Source of the DNA: Verrucomicrobiota bacterium
GTDB lineage: Bacteria > Verrucomicrobiota > Verrucomicrobiae > Limisphaerales > UBA11358
Direction: 5' to 3'
DNA length: 35,169 bases
Assembly (NCBI GenBank): GCA_014860005.1
Contig: JACZKP010000090.1
Span: forward strand, 1-35,169
The position numbers were made by a program, and so were the translations under genes. Below the pieces are notes generated by a model. The model was not told where the DNA came from. It was given only the letters and a program-made list of their open reading frames with translations, and made no database searches. Shown piece by piece: positions 25,201 to 35,028 of this stretch. Within the stretch, counting starts at the first letter, position 1; the number at the start of each line of letters is the position of its first letter.

Positions 25201-25982
25201 AAAGCTCGCTCTTCGGCATGATGGAGGAGCAGGCTTCGTCGGCGATGCCCGAGGCGATTGTGTCCCTGCCCGAATGGCCGCAGCACGAACTGCTCGCCCA
25301 CGAGAAGGAACTGCTGGGCTTCTACGTCACCGGCCACCCGCTGACGCCCTATGCGGCGGTGCTGGAAAAATATTGTCTCAACACCACCGCCACGCTTGGC
25401 GAACTGCCGAATCGCAGCCTCACACGCATCGGCGGACTCATTGCCGCGGCACAACACAGCATCTCCAAGAAAAACGGCAAGCCGTATTCCATGGTGACGC
25501 TGGAGGACCTGGAGGGCTCGGTGCAGGTCCTGGTGATGAATGAGAACTACGACAAGTTCCGTTCGCTGCTGGAAGTCAACCAGGCCATCCTCGTCGTGGG
25601 TGAAGTAAACAACGGCGAGGACAAGTCCAAGATTTTTCCGCAGGAAATCATGCCGCTGGAGGACGCGCCGAAGAAGTACACCAGGCAGGTTCACCTGCGC
25701 CTGCACACGGCGCATTTGAAACCGGAACATCTTGAATCCGTCCGCGCCCTCGTCGCCGCGCACCCAGGCAAGTGTCCGCTGTTCCTCTGTTTCATGCGGC
25801 CCACGGGCGAGATCATTTTTGTCGAGCCGCATGAACGTTTTTCCGTCATGCCATCACAACAGTTGCAGCAGGCGGCGGATGCGCAATTCGGCGAGGACAC
25901 TTATTACGTCAAGGTGGACCTGAGCCTGCCGGAGCGGGAGAAACGTTGGGGCCGGCGGGCGGATTCGGAGAACGGAGATTAG
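22206..25982 (+). CDS. dnaE: DNA polymerase III alpha subunit
   Basis: The 1258-residue replicative polymerase has a PHP domain at 1-270 (HLHTEYSLLDG, ITDHGAMHG), then a polymerase core with ARGSAAGS, PDIDIDFADDRR (catalytic Asp pair, about 489), GVFQLESGGMRDL, YRPGPMELIPE and GYGFNKSHAAAYA. The helix-hairpin-helix region follows (IKGVGEVAVQNI), then an OB-fold (MVTLEDLEGSVQVLVM). The usual length is about 1160-1180. About 50 extra residues, 348-397, come from a palindromic repeat inserted in frame (PLTPALSPSDGE and LSPPPVGRGEGQGEG), before the finger/palm region. The gene starts 4 bp after the inserted UDG-like gene, so its native promoter probably lies upstream of 21299 and expression must pass through the cargo. 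Confidence 0.95.
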   Translation: MSHADFVHLHLHTEYSLLDGACRLDRLVAKAHELKFPALAITDHGAMHGVVDFFQAAREKGIKPIIGCEVYVAPGSRLEKKTSNTGGGRDVYHHLGLLAKDETGYKNLVKLVTAAHLDGYYYKPRIDKELLAAHKEGLIALSGCLASEVPDWIVKDQLPKARAAVDWFKQTLGPDNFYLELQNHGIAEQAKVNTHLIAWAKEFGLKLVATNDVHYIEKGHSHAHDCLVCIGTQTLLSDPKRMSAGYVPEQFYLRSAEEMKARFAEVPDAVQNTLEVAEKCNVEFDFKTLHYPVFTPPEHFTREGFLRQWLAEGLHRRYGLHARAEGKEFIVERIDDPRRLPTYNANEPLTPALSPSDGERENRPQSQGDGSAIAKQSASARQLSPPPVGRGEGQGEGLHERPAIAAAIKVLLDRLETELQVIEKTGFISYFLIVGDFIRYGRSKGIACVARGSAAGSLVTYLLEIANVDPIRYGLLFERFLNPERVNPPDIDIDFADDRRADVIEYVREKYGRDSVAQIITFGTMGAKSVVRDVGRVMGLSYGECDRLAKMIPFDLKMTLEKALKQSPELKQAYETEEVTRELIDTALILEDLTRNASVHAAGVVIGDQPLVNLLPLKQDDSGTLVTQYAMGPVGDLGLLKMDFLGLKTLTVIRNTCEMVKRAKGITLEVDHLPLDDAKTYDLLNKANTLGVFQLESGGMRDLCRKFQISSVEHITALVALYRPGPMELIPEFIKRRHGEVKIEYEHPLLEPIAKETYGILIYQEQVMQAAQLLGGYTLGGADLLRRAMGKKKVEEMQKQRETFVKGCKEKNNIPAAKANQIFDLLEKFAGYGFNKSHAAAYAVVAYQTAYLKANYPVEFLCAMMTNDMSDTAKLSQYIAEARVMGIEVLAPDVNESQVAFAPARDGKVIRFGLAAIKGVGEVAVQNILKAREEGGKFTSLADLCERVDGRMVTRKTLEALIKSGACDGFGQTRATLFAQIERTLARAASIISDRQKGQSSLFGMMEEQASSAMPEAIVSLPEWPQHELLAHEKELLGFYVTGHPLTPYAAVLEKYCLNTTATLGELPNRSLTRIGGLIAAAQHSISKKNGKPYSMVTLEDLEGSVQVLVMNENYDKFRSLLEVNQAILVVGEVNNGEDKSKIFPQEIMPLEDAPKKYTRQVHLRLHTAHLKPEHLESVRALVAAHPGKCPLFLCFMRPTGEIIFVEPHERFSVMPSQQLQQAADAQFGEDTYYVKVDLSLPEREKRWGRRADSENGD
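23248..23395 (+). repeat. Palindromic repeat inserted in frame in dnaE
   Basis: The outer arms CCCTCACCCCGGCCCTCTCC (23248-23267) and its reverse complement with one mismatch (23376-23395) enclose about 108 bp. The whole unit is read through in the dnaE frame without a stop. The same arms delimit the intergenic copy at 29203-29355, so this is a member of a dispersed family. Confidence 0.85.
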
Positions 25983-25985
25983 ATC

Positions 25986-28900
25986 ATGCTGAGCTTGAAA
26001 TTTGTGGGCTGGCTGCTGACTGGCGCTGTAGTGATCGTCGCAACTGCGACGGGCTTCACCCAAGTATCTACTCCGTTGACGCACCCCAGTTACGAGTTGT
26101 TCGCTCGCAGCAACCTGGTCGCGTGGTGCATCGTGCCGTTCGACGAAAAAAAGCGCGGGCCGGAGGAGCGCGCCGCCATGATGGAACGGCTGGGCTTCAA
26201 ACTGTTTGCCTACGATTACCGCGCGGAGCATATCCCGACGTGGGATGCCGAAATGGAGGCGCTCAAACGCCATCAAGTCCGGTTGCTGGCGTGGTGGTTT
26301 CCCGGGGTTTTGAACGACGAGGCGAAGCAGATCCTCGCAGTGCTTGAACGTCACAACATTCGCGAGGCGCAACTTTGGATTACCGGTGGTGGTGAAGCGG
26401 TTAAAAACGCAGATGAGCAGAAGGCGCGCGTCGAGGCGGAAGCGGCGCGCATCAAATCCATCGCGGAAGCGGCGGCGAACATTGGAGGCAGCGTGGCGCT
26501 TTACAATCACGGCGGCTGGTTCGGCGAACCGGAGAATCAGATTGCGATCATCGAGCATCTGCGCGCGGCGGGCGTCACCAACATCGGCATCGTCTATAAC
26601 CTGCACCACGGACATCACCATCTGGATCGCTTCGCCGAACTGATGCAAAAAATGAAGCCGCACCTGCTCGTGGTGAATCTCAACGGCATGACGCGCGATG
26701 GCGACAAGCGCGGGAAAAAGATTCTGCCGCTCGGCCAGGGCGAATTTGATTTGTCACTCTTGCGGACCATTCAACAGAGCGGTTGGCGTGGCCCGGTCGG
26801 GATTCTGAATCACACGGATGAGGACGCCGAAACGCGCTTGCGGGAGAATCTGCGAGGACTCTATCAACTGCTGGAAAAGCTCGACGAGACGGCGAAATAC
26901 TGGCGCATCGAAGACCCGGTCGAACGCGAGAAACTGCCGTTGTATCAAACCATTCCCGCCGCCCGGCCCGAGGAACTGACGCCGGCCAACGGTTTTCCCA
27001 AGCGCGAGACGTATCAAACCTGGCATCGCTCGCACGGCGACAACGGCGGCACACGGTTCTCGGCCCTGACTCAAATCAACCGCCAGAACGTGACGAACTT
27101 GCAAGTGGCCTGGACTTATCAGTCGCGTGACGCCAGCAACAACATCCAATGCAACCCCATCATCGTGGACGGCGTCATGTTCGCGCCAACGCCGGGCAAG
27201 CACGTCGTGGCGGTGAATGCGGAGACGGGCGCGGAAATCTGGCGGTTCAAGCCCGAAGGCCGGCCGGCGTTTCGGGGTCTGATCTATTGGCCGGGAAGCG
27301 GGAACGCGGTTGGTTCGGCGCGACAGCGTCGTGGAATGAGGCAGCCCTCTGCCGTTTTGGCTACGGCGCTCCCCGACGCGAAAGCGCCAGAGGACTGGCG
27401 CAGTCCAGAACCTGACGGGGATGCGGACGATTCCTGGAGAGCGGAGCCGCGCGTCATGTTTTGCGCGGGGAAGTTTCTCTACGCCTTGCATCCCAGGACC
27501 GGCGAGCCGATTGCGGATTTTAGCGAGGGTGGCAAAACGTTGCTGCCCGGCGTGGCGCAGGGCGATTTCGGCGCCGCCACCGCGGGGCCGACGATCTTCG
27601 AACGCATCATTGTCGTTCCCGGATTCGAGAAGGATGTCTGGGGCTTTGACGTGGTGACCGGCAAGCACCTGTGGACGTTTCACACGATTCCGCAGCCGGG
27701 CGAGTTTGGCTACGACACCTGGGATCAACCGGTGAGCTACGGGGCGAATTGCTGGGGCGGCATGGCGATGGACGAAGTGCGCGGCATTGCCTACATCACC
27801 ACCGGGTCGCCCAAACCCAATTTCATTGGCGTGTGGCATCAGGGACAGAACCTGTTCGCCAACTGCGTGGTGGCTTTGGACGCGCGCACGGGCAAACGAC
27901 TCTGGCATTTTCAGGAGATTCGGCACGACATTTGGGATTTGGACATTCCCGCGCCGCCGAATCTTGCGACCATCACGCGCGATGGCCGCAAGGTGGACGT
28001 CGTGGCCGCCGTCACCAAAATCGGCAACACGCTGCTGCTGGATCGCGTGACGGGCAAGCCCGTCTTTCCTTTTCGCCTGCGGCGCGCGCCCACGAGCGAC
28101 GTGCCCGGCGAAGTCACCTGGCCCTATCAACCCGATCCTGAACTGCCGGAACCGTTCTCCCGCCTGGAATACACCGCTGCGGACCTGACGGAACGCAGTG
28201 AGGAAACCGCGGAGTTCGCGCTTACCCGGTTTCAAGCCATGCATCACGGTTGGTTTCGGCCTTTGAGCGAGGGCAAAGCCACGGTGTTTTTCGGCATTGA
28301 CGGCGGCGCAGAATGGACGGGTGCGTGCGTGGATCAGGACAACGGACGGCTTTATGTCACCGCCAGTCACATGGGTTGGACGGTGGCATTGTTCCGGGAC
28401 GACGATCCCCCGGTGGATTTGCGAGCGCCCAAAACGCGCGGGCAGATGGTCTTCGAACAAACTTGCGCGCAGTGTCACGGAAATGACCTCAAGGGGCTGG
28501 GGATGTATCCTGCCCTGCGCGGGCTGCGCCACCGAATGACGGATGAAGCGGTGACCAATCTTGTCCGCCAGGGCCGCAACGCCATGCCGGCGCAAGCCGA
28601 GCTGCCGGCGGAAGACTTGCAGTCTGTGGTGGATTTTCTCTTCTGGCGCGACCGGCCATTGCCACCGCCCGGCCCGCCGCCGGAACGCCCGCGTTACAAT
28701 TCCACCGGTTACCCCAAATTTTACGATCACGAAGGCTACCCGGCGAGCAAACCGCCGTGGGGCACGCTCAATTGCATTGATCTCAACACCGGCAAACTCG
28801 TGTGGAAAGTGCCGCTCGGGGAATACCCGGAATTGACGGCGCAAGGCGTGCCCATCACCGGAACGGAAAATTACGGCGGCGCCATCGTGACCGCCGGCGG

Positions 28901-29126
28901 ACTGGTTTTCTGTTCCGGCACGCGCGATCACCGGATTCGGGCCTTTGACAAAGACACCGGCGCGGAATTGTGGTCGGCCAAACTGCCGTGGGTGGGCAAT
29001 GCGCCGCCCGCCACGTATCAGATAAACGGCCGGCAATACGTGGTCATTGCAGCGACTGGAGCAAACAAGCTCGGCACACCCTACGGCGACGCGTATGTGG
29101 CGTTTGCGCTCCCACCAGGCAAGTAA
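25986..29126 (+). CDS. TIM-barrel / PQQ beta-propeller / cytochrome c fusion protein
   Basis: The 1046-residue exported protein has an N-terminal hydrophobic segment (about 5-25) that should be a signal or anchor. Residues ~30-310 form a xylose-isomerase-like TIM barrel ([42 protein letters not shown]). Residues ~325-800 begin a PQQ-dependent dehydrogenase propeller ([42 protein letters not shown]). A cytochrome c domain interrupts it (CAQCH near 828), and the final propeller strands close after it ([18 protein letters not shown]). It would oxidise an alcohol or sugar in the periplasm and pass electrons to heme. A second palindrome family is read through near 449-474 within the propeller. The ATG is 3 bp after the dnaE stop. 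Confidence 0.88.
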   Translation: MLSLKFVGWLLTGAVVIVATATGFTQVSTPLTHPSYELFARSNLVAWCIVPFDEKKRGPEERAAMMERLGFKLFAYDYRAEHIPTWDAEMEALKRHQVRLLAWWFPGVLNDEAKQILAVLERHNIREAQLWITGGGEAVKNADEQKARVEAEAARIKSIAEAAANIGGSVALYNHGGWFGEPENQIAIIEHLRAAGVTNIGIVYNLHHGHHHLDRFAELMQKMKPHLLVVNLNGMTRDGDKRGKKILPLGQGEFDLSLLRTIQQSGWRGPVGILNHTDEDAETRLRENLRGLYQLLEKLDETAKYWRIEDPVEREKLPLYQTIPAARPEELTPANGFPKRETYQTWHRSHGDNGGTRFSALTQINRQNVTNLQVAWTYQSRDASNNIQCNPIIVDGVMFAPTPGKHVVAVNAETGAEIWRFKPEGRPAFRGLIYWPGSGNAVGSARQRRGMRQPSAVLATALPDAKAPEDWRSPEPDGDADDSWRAEPRVMFCAGKFLYALHPRTGEPIADFSEGGKTLLPGVAQGDFGAATAGPTIFERIIVVPGFEKDVWGFDVVTGKHLWTFHTIPQPGEFGYDTWDQPVSYGANCWGGMAMDEVRGIAYITTGSPKPNFIGVWHQGQNLFANCVVALDARTGKRLWHFQEIRHDIWDLDIPAPPNLATITRDGRKVDVVAAVTKIGNTLLLDRVTGKPVFPFRLRRAPTSDVPGEVTWPYQPDPELPEPFSRLEYTAADLTERSEETAEFALTRFQAMHHGWFRPLSEGKATVFFGIDGGAEWTGACVDQDNGRLYVTASHMGWTVALFRDDDPPVDLRAPKTRGQMVFEQTCAQCHGNDLKGLGMYPALRGLRHRMTDEAVTNLVRQGRNAMPAQAELPAEDLQSVVDFLFWRDRPLPPPGPPPERPRYNSTGYPKFYDHEGYPASKPPWGTLNCIDLNTGKLVWKVPLGEYPELTAQGVPITGTENYGGAIVTAGGLVFCSGTRDHRIRAFDKDTGAELWSAKLPWVGNAPPATYQINGRQYVVIAATGANKLGTPYGDAYVAFALPPGK
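27332..27407 (+). repeat. Imperfect palindrome inserted in frame in PQQ gene
   Basis: Left arm 27332-27361 (core CAGCCCTCTGCCG) is nearly the inverse of right arm 27378-27407 (core CGCCAGAGGACTGGCG), with a 16-bp loop. It is translated as residues ~449-474 ([20 protein letters not shown]) in a loop that family members lack; surrounding odd sequence extends to about 27420. It differs from the family in dnaE. Confidence 0.75.
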
Positions 29127-29202
29127 TAAGGATTGCCGCGGTGAGATCAACTGCCAGGAGAGCTTCAGCAAATCCGGTGGCGTCATGTTATTCGAACGCT
29201 CT

Positions 29203-29355
29203 CCCTCACCCCGGCCCTCTCCCGCTGGGAGAGGGAGAATTTCAGTCCGACTTTACGCGGACCTCAAGTCCTCATCAGCCGGACGCGACTCGGAGGAAGT
29301 GTGACGGTCGATGGCGGTTTCCCTCTCCCAGCGGGAGAGGGATCAAGGGTGAGGG
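29203..29355. repeat. Second copy of the dnaE-type palindromic repeat
   Basis: Outer arms CCCTCACCCCGGCCCTCTCC (from 29203) and an inverse ending GGGTGAGGG (29355) match the repeat in dnaE. Each end also holds its own small hairpin (CCCTCTCCCGCTGGGAGAGGG near 29215). It lies between the PQQ-fusion stop and the pseudopilin start. Confidence 0.85.
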
Positions 29356-29398
29356 AGAATCGCACTTCGCCAAACCCGCAGCCGAATCTGGCGATTGC

Positions 29399-30136
29399 AT
29401 GTCTCCTCGACCTTCGGGTAAGGCGCGGACTCGGCGGTTCGTGCTTCGGGCCGGCATGGCCGGCTTCACGCTGGTGGAATTGCTCGTCGTGCTGGCAGTC
29501 ATCGCACTGCTGGCGGCGCTGCTTTTGCCGGCGCTGGCGCATGGCAGGCAACGGGCGGTGCGCACCGCGTGCGTGAACAATCAACGCCAGCTTTACCTGC
29601 TGCTCCAGGCCCATGCGCTCGATCACGACGGCGCGGTGCCGCTGGGCTACCGGCTGGGACGCAAACAATTCAACACGACGATTTATGTCGTGCCGCCCGG
29701 CCACGGCGTCCTGCTGGGACGGTTGCACAGCGAGGGTCTGCTCGACGAGCCGCGCGTGTTGTATTGTCCGGCGGAGCGCGATCCATGGCGTGCCTTCAAC
29801 ACTCCGGAGAATCCCTGGCCGCCCCGCACCAACGGCGTAAGCCTGCAAGGCGGTTATGGCAGCAATCCCGTGGTGGACTGGGCCGGGGCCGACACACCCC
29901 CGCAATGGCCAAAGTTGGAAGCGCTTCGCCAGACTGCCGTGCTGGCCGACATCGTCGGCCTGCCTGCGCGTGTGGATTCACGCCATCAGGACGGCGTGAA
30001 CGCCACGGCCAACGATGGCAGTGCGGGCTGGGTGAAGCGCGCCCGGTTTAATGCCGCCTTGAGCCGATGCACGACGCTCGATGCGGCGTGGAATCCCGTT
30101 CAAGATGAAATCTGGCAGGCACTGAGCGCACGCTGA
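29399..30136 (+). CDS. Pseudopilin-like protein with prepilin leader
   Basis: The 245-residue protein has a basic leader ([17 protein letters not shown]) cut before [20 protein letters not shown], the class III prepilin site: glycine at -1, phenylalanine at +1 and glutamate at +5 (residue 27). The rest is a globular domain of the DUF1559-like kind common in Verrucomicrobiota and Planctomycetota, with a cysteine pair ([18 protein letters not shown]). It should assemble in a type II-secretion-like pseudopilus or be a free surface filament subunit. ATG 29399 is the earliest sensible start; ATG 29456 would remove most of the leader. It is alone, without other pilin genes nearby, and is followed by a hairpin at 30144-30171. 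Confidence 0.8.
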   Translation: MSPRPSGKARTRRFVLRAGMAGFTLVELLVVLAVIALLAALLLPALAHGRQRAVRTACVNNQRQLYLLLQAHALDHDGAVPLGYRLGRKQFNTTIYVVPPGHGVLLGRLHSEGLLDEPRVLYCPAERDPWRAFNTPENPWPPRTNGVSLQGGYGSNPVVDWAGADTPPQWPKLEALRQTAVLADIVGLPARVDSRHQDGVNATANDGSAGWVKRARFNAALSRCTTLDAAWNPVQDEIWQALSAR

Positions 30137-30143
30137 AAAGCCA

Positions 30144-30171
30144 AACGGCGGCTGCCAGGGCAACCGCCGTT
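30144..30171. terminator. Bidirectional-looking hairpin between convergent genes
   Basis: AACGGCGG (30144-30151) pairs with CCGCCGTT (30164-30171), an 8-bp stem with a 12-nt loop. It lies 7 bp after the pseudopilin stop and 36 bp from the stop of the convergent MFS gene. There is no strong U-tract on either side, so termination is plausible but unproven. Confidence 0.45.
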
Positions 30172-30207
30172 CGATGTAAGCAACGGAACTAAACGGCTAA
30201 TGGCCGG

Positions 30208-31896
30208 TCATTTCGCGGCTTTGGCCTGTTCCTCCAAGGGCACGATGTGAACGGGCTTGTAACCACCGATCGCTTTGAAGTAGAGCAAAATCAGGAGGTA
30301 AATGACCGCCATGGCCGCCGGGATAAAGGCGTCGGCCTTGAGCGTCTTGCGGTCACCTTGAATGCTTGCTTCGAATACTGCTTTTTGATCGGCTGGCAGT
30401 TGCTCGACGGCGGCTTTCGGATCTTTTATGCCGGCGCTGGTTAGCTCGCCGCGCAGTTTGGCAAGGTTCCCCTGAACTTCGCCGAGTTTCCGACCATCAA
30501 TCGCCGCGACCGGTTTGAAGAACAACCAGGCTTTGGGTTGTTCGACTTTGTATTCGGCATAAACCGCAGGGCTGGTTTGGGCGAGCGCCTCGCTGGTGAA
30601 GCGGTCCTTTGCATAGCCCAAGCCCGGAAATCCGAGCATGCCGGCTGACATCATGCCAATGCCACCCATGATACTCATGGCGATGGCCCCGGTGCGCGGA
30701 AACCGGTCGCCGGCAACCGCCAACATGGTTGGCCAGAAGAACGTCTTGCCCACTGCGTAAACGGCCAAGGCGAACATGGCTCCGGCAAATGTCTCAATCC
30801 GGCTGGTCAAGAGCAACCCGACCACGGCCAATACTGAACACGCCAGGAGGATGCCAATGGGCGAGAGGCCGATCTTTTTCTCAATGAAGTCGGCGCAGAA
30901 CCGCAACGAGAACATGATCGCGGAAGTGAAGACGAAGAGAATCTTGCCCTCGGCCGGAGTCAGAATGTTCCCGGTGATGTTTTGCACCCAGCCGTCGGTG
31001 CCCAGTTCAACCGCGCCGATCAGGGCGTGGGCGATGAACAGCACGAACAAGAGCCAGTGGCCCAGTGAACCACGGGTAATGGCCCCGACAGCAGCCCACA
31101 AAGCCCCGCCTACGGCGAGCGCGACCCACCAGAAGGAACTGCCGCTGAAGAACTCAACCCCGGTGAAGAACGCCAGCATCGGGCCAAAGGCGCTCTTGAC
31201 GAACAGAGCGATGAGGACGCAGGCCACGGCTCCGCCCAACAGACCTACGTCTTTGAACATTTCTCCGAGCTTGAGACCTTTTTGCGACGCCTCGGACTTG
31301 GGCATGTGCTGGCCAAAGAACATCAGGCCGTAAACCGCCGTTGGCACCAGGAACAAGCCCAACTGGGTCTTCCAGTGCCATCCAACATTCTCTCCGAGGT
31401 ACCATCCGATGGCGCCCCCCAGCACCAGGCCGGCCGGCCAACTCGCATGGAGGATGTTCAAGTAGTGGGTGCGATTGTTGGGAAAGAGCGTGGCGACCAG
31501 CGGATTGGCCACCGCCTCGAGCGTGCCGTTGGCGAAGGCGAAGATGAACGTACCCCAGTAGAGGAAATTGTACACCACCATTTTGCTTTGATCGGGTGAC
31601 GCGGCAAACGTGACGAAGGCCGAGAGCACATGAAAGGCAAACGCCGCAATGACCAATTTGCCGTAGCCGATCTTGTCCACAATCACACCGCCAATGATGA
31701 TGCCAAAGCAGAACCCAGTGAGGCCCGCACCACCGATGTCACCCAGTTCAGCTCCGGTGAACCCGAACTCCGCCCCCCAGTTGGCAAGAATCCCGCCACG
31801 CACGCCAAAGCCGATGCCGGCGGCGAGGATGGCCATGAATCCCGCCCACAACAGGCGGCCCGCGTTGGGTGAAATACCGTCTTGTTTGATGTTCAT
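30208..31896 (-). CDS. MFS sugar-type transporter
   Basis: The 562-residue protein has about twelve transmembrane helices. The MFS signature is [20 protein letters not shown] after the second helix, with [15 protein letters not shown] and [19 protein letters not shown] further on. Between the last two helices lies a large hydrophilic loop (about 430-530, [29 protein letters not shown]) that is longer than usual. Neighbour evidence supports carbohydrate use: the upstream gene, in the same direction with a 49-bp gap, is a Gfo/Idh/MocA oxidoreductase. Similar MFS-oxidoreductase pairs are common in Planctomycetota and Verrucomicrobiota. The substrate cannot be read. Confidence 0.88.
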   Translation of the reverse strand: MNIKQDGISPNAGRLLWAGFMAILAAGIGFGVRGGILANWGAEFGFTGAELGDIGGAGLTGFCFGIIIGGVIVDKIGYGKLVIAAFAFHVLSAFVTFAASPDQSKMVVYNFLYWGTFIFAFANGTLEAVANPLVATLFPNNRTHYLNILHASWPAGLVLGGAIGWYLGENVGWHWKTQLGLFLVPTAVYGLMFFGQHMPKSEASQKGLKLGEMFKDVGLLGGAVACVLIALFVKSAFGPMLAFFTGVEFFSGSSFWWVALAVGGALWAAVGAITRGSLGHWLLFVLFIAHALIGAVELGTDGWVQNITGNILTPAEGKILFVFTSAIMFSLRFCADFIEKKIGLSPIGILLACSVLAVVGLLLTSRIETFAGAMFALAVYAVGKTFFWPTMLAVAGDRFPRTGAIAMSIMGGIGMMSAGMLGFPGLGYAKDRFTSEALAQTSPAVYAEYKVEQPKAWLFFKPVAAIDGRKLGEVQGNLAKLRGELTSAGIKDPKAAVEQLPADQKAVFEASIQGDRKTLKADAFIPAAMAVIYLLILLYFKAIGGYKPVHIVPLEEQAKAAK

Positions 31897-31910
31897 AGTT
31901 GTCTAGGAGT

Positions 31911-31942
31911 TTGGGTGCTTGGGTATTTGGGTGTTTAGGTGC
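31911..31942. repeat. Degenerate 8-bp tandem repeat
   Basis: Four octamers near TTGGGTGC follow each other (TTGGGTGC, TTGGGTAT, TTGGGTGT, TTAGGTGC) in the leader of the MFS gene. On the minus strand it forms a purine-poor tract just upstream of the start codon. Copy number may vary by slippage. Confidence 0.7.
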
Positions 31943-31945
31943 TTC

Positions 31946-33070
31946 TCAGAGAGTAAACGCCGGCAGCTTCACAATCGCGCCGCCCTTGAGCGCCGATTCG
32001 TGCGCACAGAGGCCGACGCAGGTCCAGTTGGCGGATTGTTTCGCGTTCGGGAACGGATCGCGGTCCTCGACAAGGGCCATGGCGAATTCGTGCGCAAGAT
32101 GCGGATGTGAACCACCGTGGCCGCTGCCTTGCGTGAAACTGAGGTGCGTCTTCTTCGCGGAATCATAGACGCCCTGGGTCGTGTACTTCGCGATGCTTTT
32201 CGGCAGGCGCCTGGCGAAGTCGGGGCATTTGACCGGCTTGGGTATTTTCGGCTCGGGCCGTTTGGCCGTGTGCATCACGAGCGGCTGGTGTTCGATCAGC
32301 GGCCACTCGATGGCTTTCTTCGTGCCATAAACGTCAATGCTCTCGCGATACTGCCGCGCGGTGTCGAACAGGCTGCGAATGATCCGGGCGTTCACGTCCG
32401 TGCCCGCAAATTTGATGTGCGCGGATTCCACGGCGAACGGGCTGCGGTATTGCTTGATGAGTTCCTTGCGAATGGTGCCCGAACCGAAACAACTGACGTA
32501 CTCAGCGGGTTTGGCGATCAGCCCCGCGACCGGGCCGACGCAATGCGTCGCATACCACATCGGCGGGAGGCCGGGCCAGTAATTGGGCCAGCCGTCCATG
32601 TCCTGCTGGTGCGAAGCCTGCACGAACTGGAGTTTGCCGAGTTCTCCCTGGTCCAGCAGTTCCTTCATGAACAGGTATTCGCGGGCATACACGACGGTTT
32701 CCATCATCATGTATTTGAGGCCGGTGCGTTTCGCGAGGTCCACGATCTTCCGGCAGTCGGCGATGTTGGTGGCCATCGGCACGGTGCAAGCGACGTGTTT
32801 TCCCGCCTTCAACGCCGCGAGGCTCATCCAGGCATGATCGGGAATGGGCGAGTTGATGTGGACGACGTCAACGCTCTTGTCCTTGAGCAGTTTCTGAAAG
32901 TCCGAATAGCGAACTGCGACATCGAAGTAATCGCCCACCGTGTTGAGTTTCTCCTCGTTGCGCTGGCAGATGGCGTAGCAGGTTGTTTGGGGATGCTTCT
33001 GCCAAAGGGGGATGAACTCCGCGCCGAAACCCAGACCGACAATGGCGACGTTAATCTTTTTTGCGCTCAT
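31946..33070 (-). CDS. Gfo/Idh/MocA-family oxidoreductase
   Basis: The 374-residue protein has an N-terminal Rossmann domain with VGLGFGAEF (NAD(P) site) and a C-terminal alpha/beta domain. Landmarks include VDVVHINSPIPDHAWMSLAA, LKAGKHVACTVPMATN and a metal/substrate histidine region (THCVGPVAGLIAK). In most members the GKHVxxEKP motif supplies a catalytic lysine; here the same place reads CTVPMAT, so the lysine is absent. Either this belongs to a lysine-less branch or the chemistry differs. It is co-directional with the MFS gene 49 bp downstream, probably one operon. No signal peptide is visible. Confidence 0.88.
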   Translation of the reverse strand: MSAKKINVAIVGLGFGAEFIPLWQKHPQTTCYAICQRNEEKLNTVGDYFDVAVRYSDFQKLLKDKSVDVVHINSPIPDHAWMSLAALKAGKHVACTVPMATNIADCRKIVDLAKRTGLKYMMMETVVYAREYLFMKELLDQGELGKLQFVQASHQQDMDGWPNYWPGLPPMWYATHCVGPVAGLIAKPAEYVSCFGSGTIRKELIKQYRSPFAVESAHIKFAGTDVNARIIRSLFDTARQYRESIDVYGTKKAIEWPLIEHQPLVMHTAKRPEPKIPKPVKCPDFARRLPKSIAKYTTQGVYDSAKKTHLSFTQGSGHGGSHPHLAHEFAMALVEDRDPFPNAKQSANWTCVGLCAHESALKGGAIVKLPAFTL

Positions 33071-33144
33071 TCTGAATTCAGTGGTTTTGGTCTGCCGCAG
33101 TTAAAGCCTATCCAAGGATGACTGAAACCGGCGACAATGCGCGC

Positions 33145-33173
33145 AATACACCTGTCCGCGCCGCAACTGTCAA
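33145..33173 (-). promoter_or_regulatory. Sigma-70-like promoter for oxidoreductase-MFS operon
   Basis: On the minus strand TTGACA (33168-33173) is followed after 17 bp by TGTATT (33145-33150). It lies about 75 bp before the oxidoreductase start. The -35 is perfect and the -10 moderate. Motif-based only. Confidence 0.5.
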
Positions 33174-33245
33174 CGCAAAATTCCCAAAAGCAGCCGACCG
33201 CAACCCGGAAGGTCGCAGTCTCAAGGGCAGACCGGAGGCTCGCAA

Positions 33246-35028
33246 CTACTTTGCGCCATGCGCCAGCAGGTACGCCATCAGGTCGTTGAACTCCTCCACC
33301 GACAGCACGTCGCCAAAATTTGAAGGCATGAGCGAGAGTTCGGATTCACGGTTCTCGACGATCTCACGCTTGGGCACGGCGATTTCCTTGCCGGTGGCGT
33401 CCGCGAACACCAGCACCTCGCCCTCCTCGCGCCGTAGCAGGCCGGTGATGGCAGTGTCATCACGCAGCGTCACGTTGCTGGTGCGGAACGCCGGGTCCAC
33501 GTTCCGGTTCGCGTCAATGATATCCTCAATCAACCGCTCCAGCCCGCGGCTGCCCACGCCGTCGAGTTGCGGGCCGACGATGGCGCCCTTGCCGCCAAGC
33601 TGATGGCAAGCAGCGCAACTTCTTTCATACACCACCGCGCCGCGTTCCGTCGAAGCCTGCCGGGAATCGAAGCCCGCCAGGCGGGCGGCGATGAGTTTCT
33701 GCATTTCGGCATCCACGGGCGAAAGGCCGGCGGTCAGTTTGGCATAACGCGCGCGATACTGGGGCAACCGGGCTGCCACGAGCCGCTCGCGCACGGCGCG
33801 GTCGAGCAGGATCTGGGGTGCCAGTTTCCGGCTTTCGGCCAACTGAAGCAGCGCTTCCGCACCCGCCGGGTTGCCGGCCAGTGATTGCGCGAGCTTGAGT
33901 TGTAGCCGATGCGGCGCGGTAAGCAACGCCTCCAAAACCGCGGCACGCGCCAGCGGGGAATTCAAGCCGGCCAGCACGCCGGCCATCGTTTCGCGAAAGA
34001 CGGCAGTTGCGTCGGTGTCGCTCAGGCTGCGCGCCAATTGTGGCACGTAGGTTTGCGGATTGAGCACCACGAGCGCGCCGGCAGCGGCGGCGCGGGCATC
34101 GAGAGCATTGGCTTCCGTGGAAAACAAATGCATCATCGGGGATTCAAATTCTGGCAGCGGCACGGTGCGCACCAGGTCGGCGGCGCTATGCTGCCGTTGG
34201 CCGGGAGTGTTGGGAATCGTCTGGGGCAACGGCACTACGGCGGGTTCAAACCGGCCTGCGGCCAGCCACGCGAACGCGGTGCCGGTGTGACCATCCACGA
34301 TTTCGAGGATGCCCTGGCGACCCGTGTGTGTGCGCAAGTCCCATCCAATGCGTTGCGCCTCGTCATTGCGCGGTGGCGTCGCCCGGGCCAGAACTTCACG
34401 GGTGTCGGCGGCAATGAGGCGGACCAAGTTTCGCCGCTGGGGCGGACGATCCGGATGGCCATCGTGCCCGGCGAGATAGAAGCTGAGTTGCGCTGGAATG
34501 GCGAACGCACGCGAGCGCAGGACGCCGGTGAGCGTTTCTCCTGCGGGCAGACTGGAAAAGAAGATGGACGTCCGGTCGCCGTCCGCGGAAGCACGCGGCT
34601 GGAGCGTCCACGGGTTGCTGGAGTTCTCCGTGCCCGGGAGTGGCACGCTAGCCCAAGGTGTATTCGCTTCATCCATCGGCGCAAGAAGCTGACGGGTCAG
34701 TTCGGCCGCCCAAGCGGTGTGTGCGGCGCTCAGGCTCGCACCGCGCTGTGCGAAAGCGCCCTGCATGGCTTTGAACAGGGTGAATTGGGTGTCCGGATCG
34801 TCGGCGAACTTCTCGTGGGCAATGGTTACCAGCGCGTCGAGTTCCGTTTCGGGCGCATAACGGGCCGCATGGCGCAGACAGGTCATGAGGCTGGCGCGCG
34901 ACGGGGCGACTTTGTAAGCGTGCGTCAAAGCATAGCTTCCGGCGTCGGGCGATTTCACCCCCACGGTAACATCCGCAAGGGCGCGCAGATGAGTTTCACT
35001 GAGGCTCAGGGAATTCAGGAATTGAAAA
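33246..35028 (-). pseudogene. IS-truncated HEAT-like/cytochrome c (heme-binding) protein
   Basis: The remaining 3' portion encodes a HEAT-like helical region (LRHAARYAPETELDALV, ALVVLNPQTYVPQLARSL), a central beta-rich segment, and a C-terminal cytochrome c domain. That domain has CAACH, GPQLDGVGSRGLERLI and the axial Met in LSLMPSNFGDV, ending LMAYLLAHG. This matches the PVC-type membrane-dehydrogenase/heme-binding proteins, which normally also have an NHL or glucose-dehydrogenase-like N-terminus. The reading frame stays open to 35028 and then enters the IS, so the N-terminal half is missing or displaced beyond the window. A GTG at 34964 could start a stump but lacks a signal peptide. It is unlikely to function as an exported cytochrome. 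Confidence 0.8.

Noticed and set aside
22746..25832. Long minus-strand frames opposite dnaE and other genes
   Set aside because: They are GC-rich antisense shadows without start signals or family motifs.
23248..29355. A CRISPR array made of the repeated sequences
   Set aside because: Only two copies about 6 kb apart, palindromic, with no regular spacers and no cas genes.
28970..30136. A 388-codon ORF covering repeat and pilin
   Set aside because: The first 143 codons cross the PQQ gene and the palindromic repeat in the wrong frame; the prepilin leader fixes the start at 29399.
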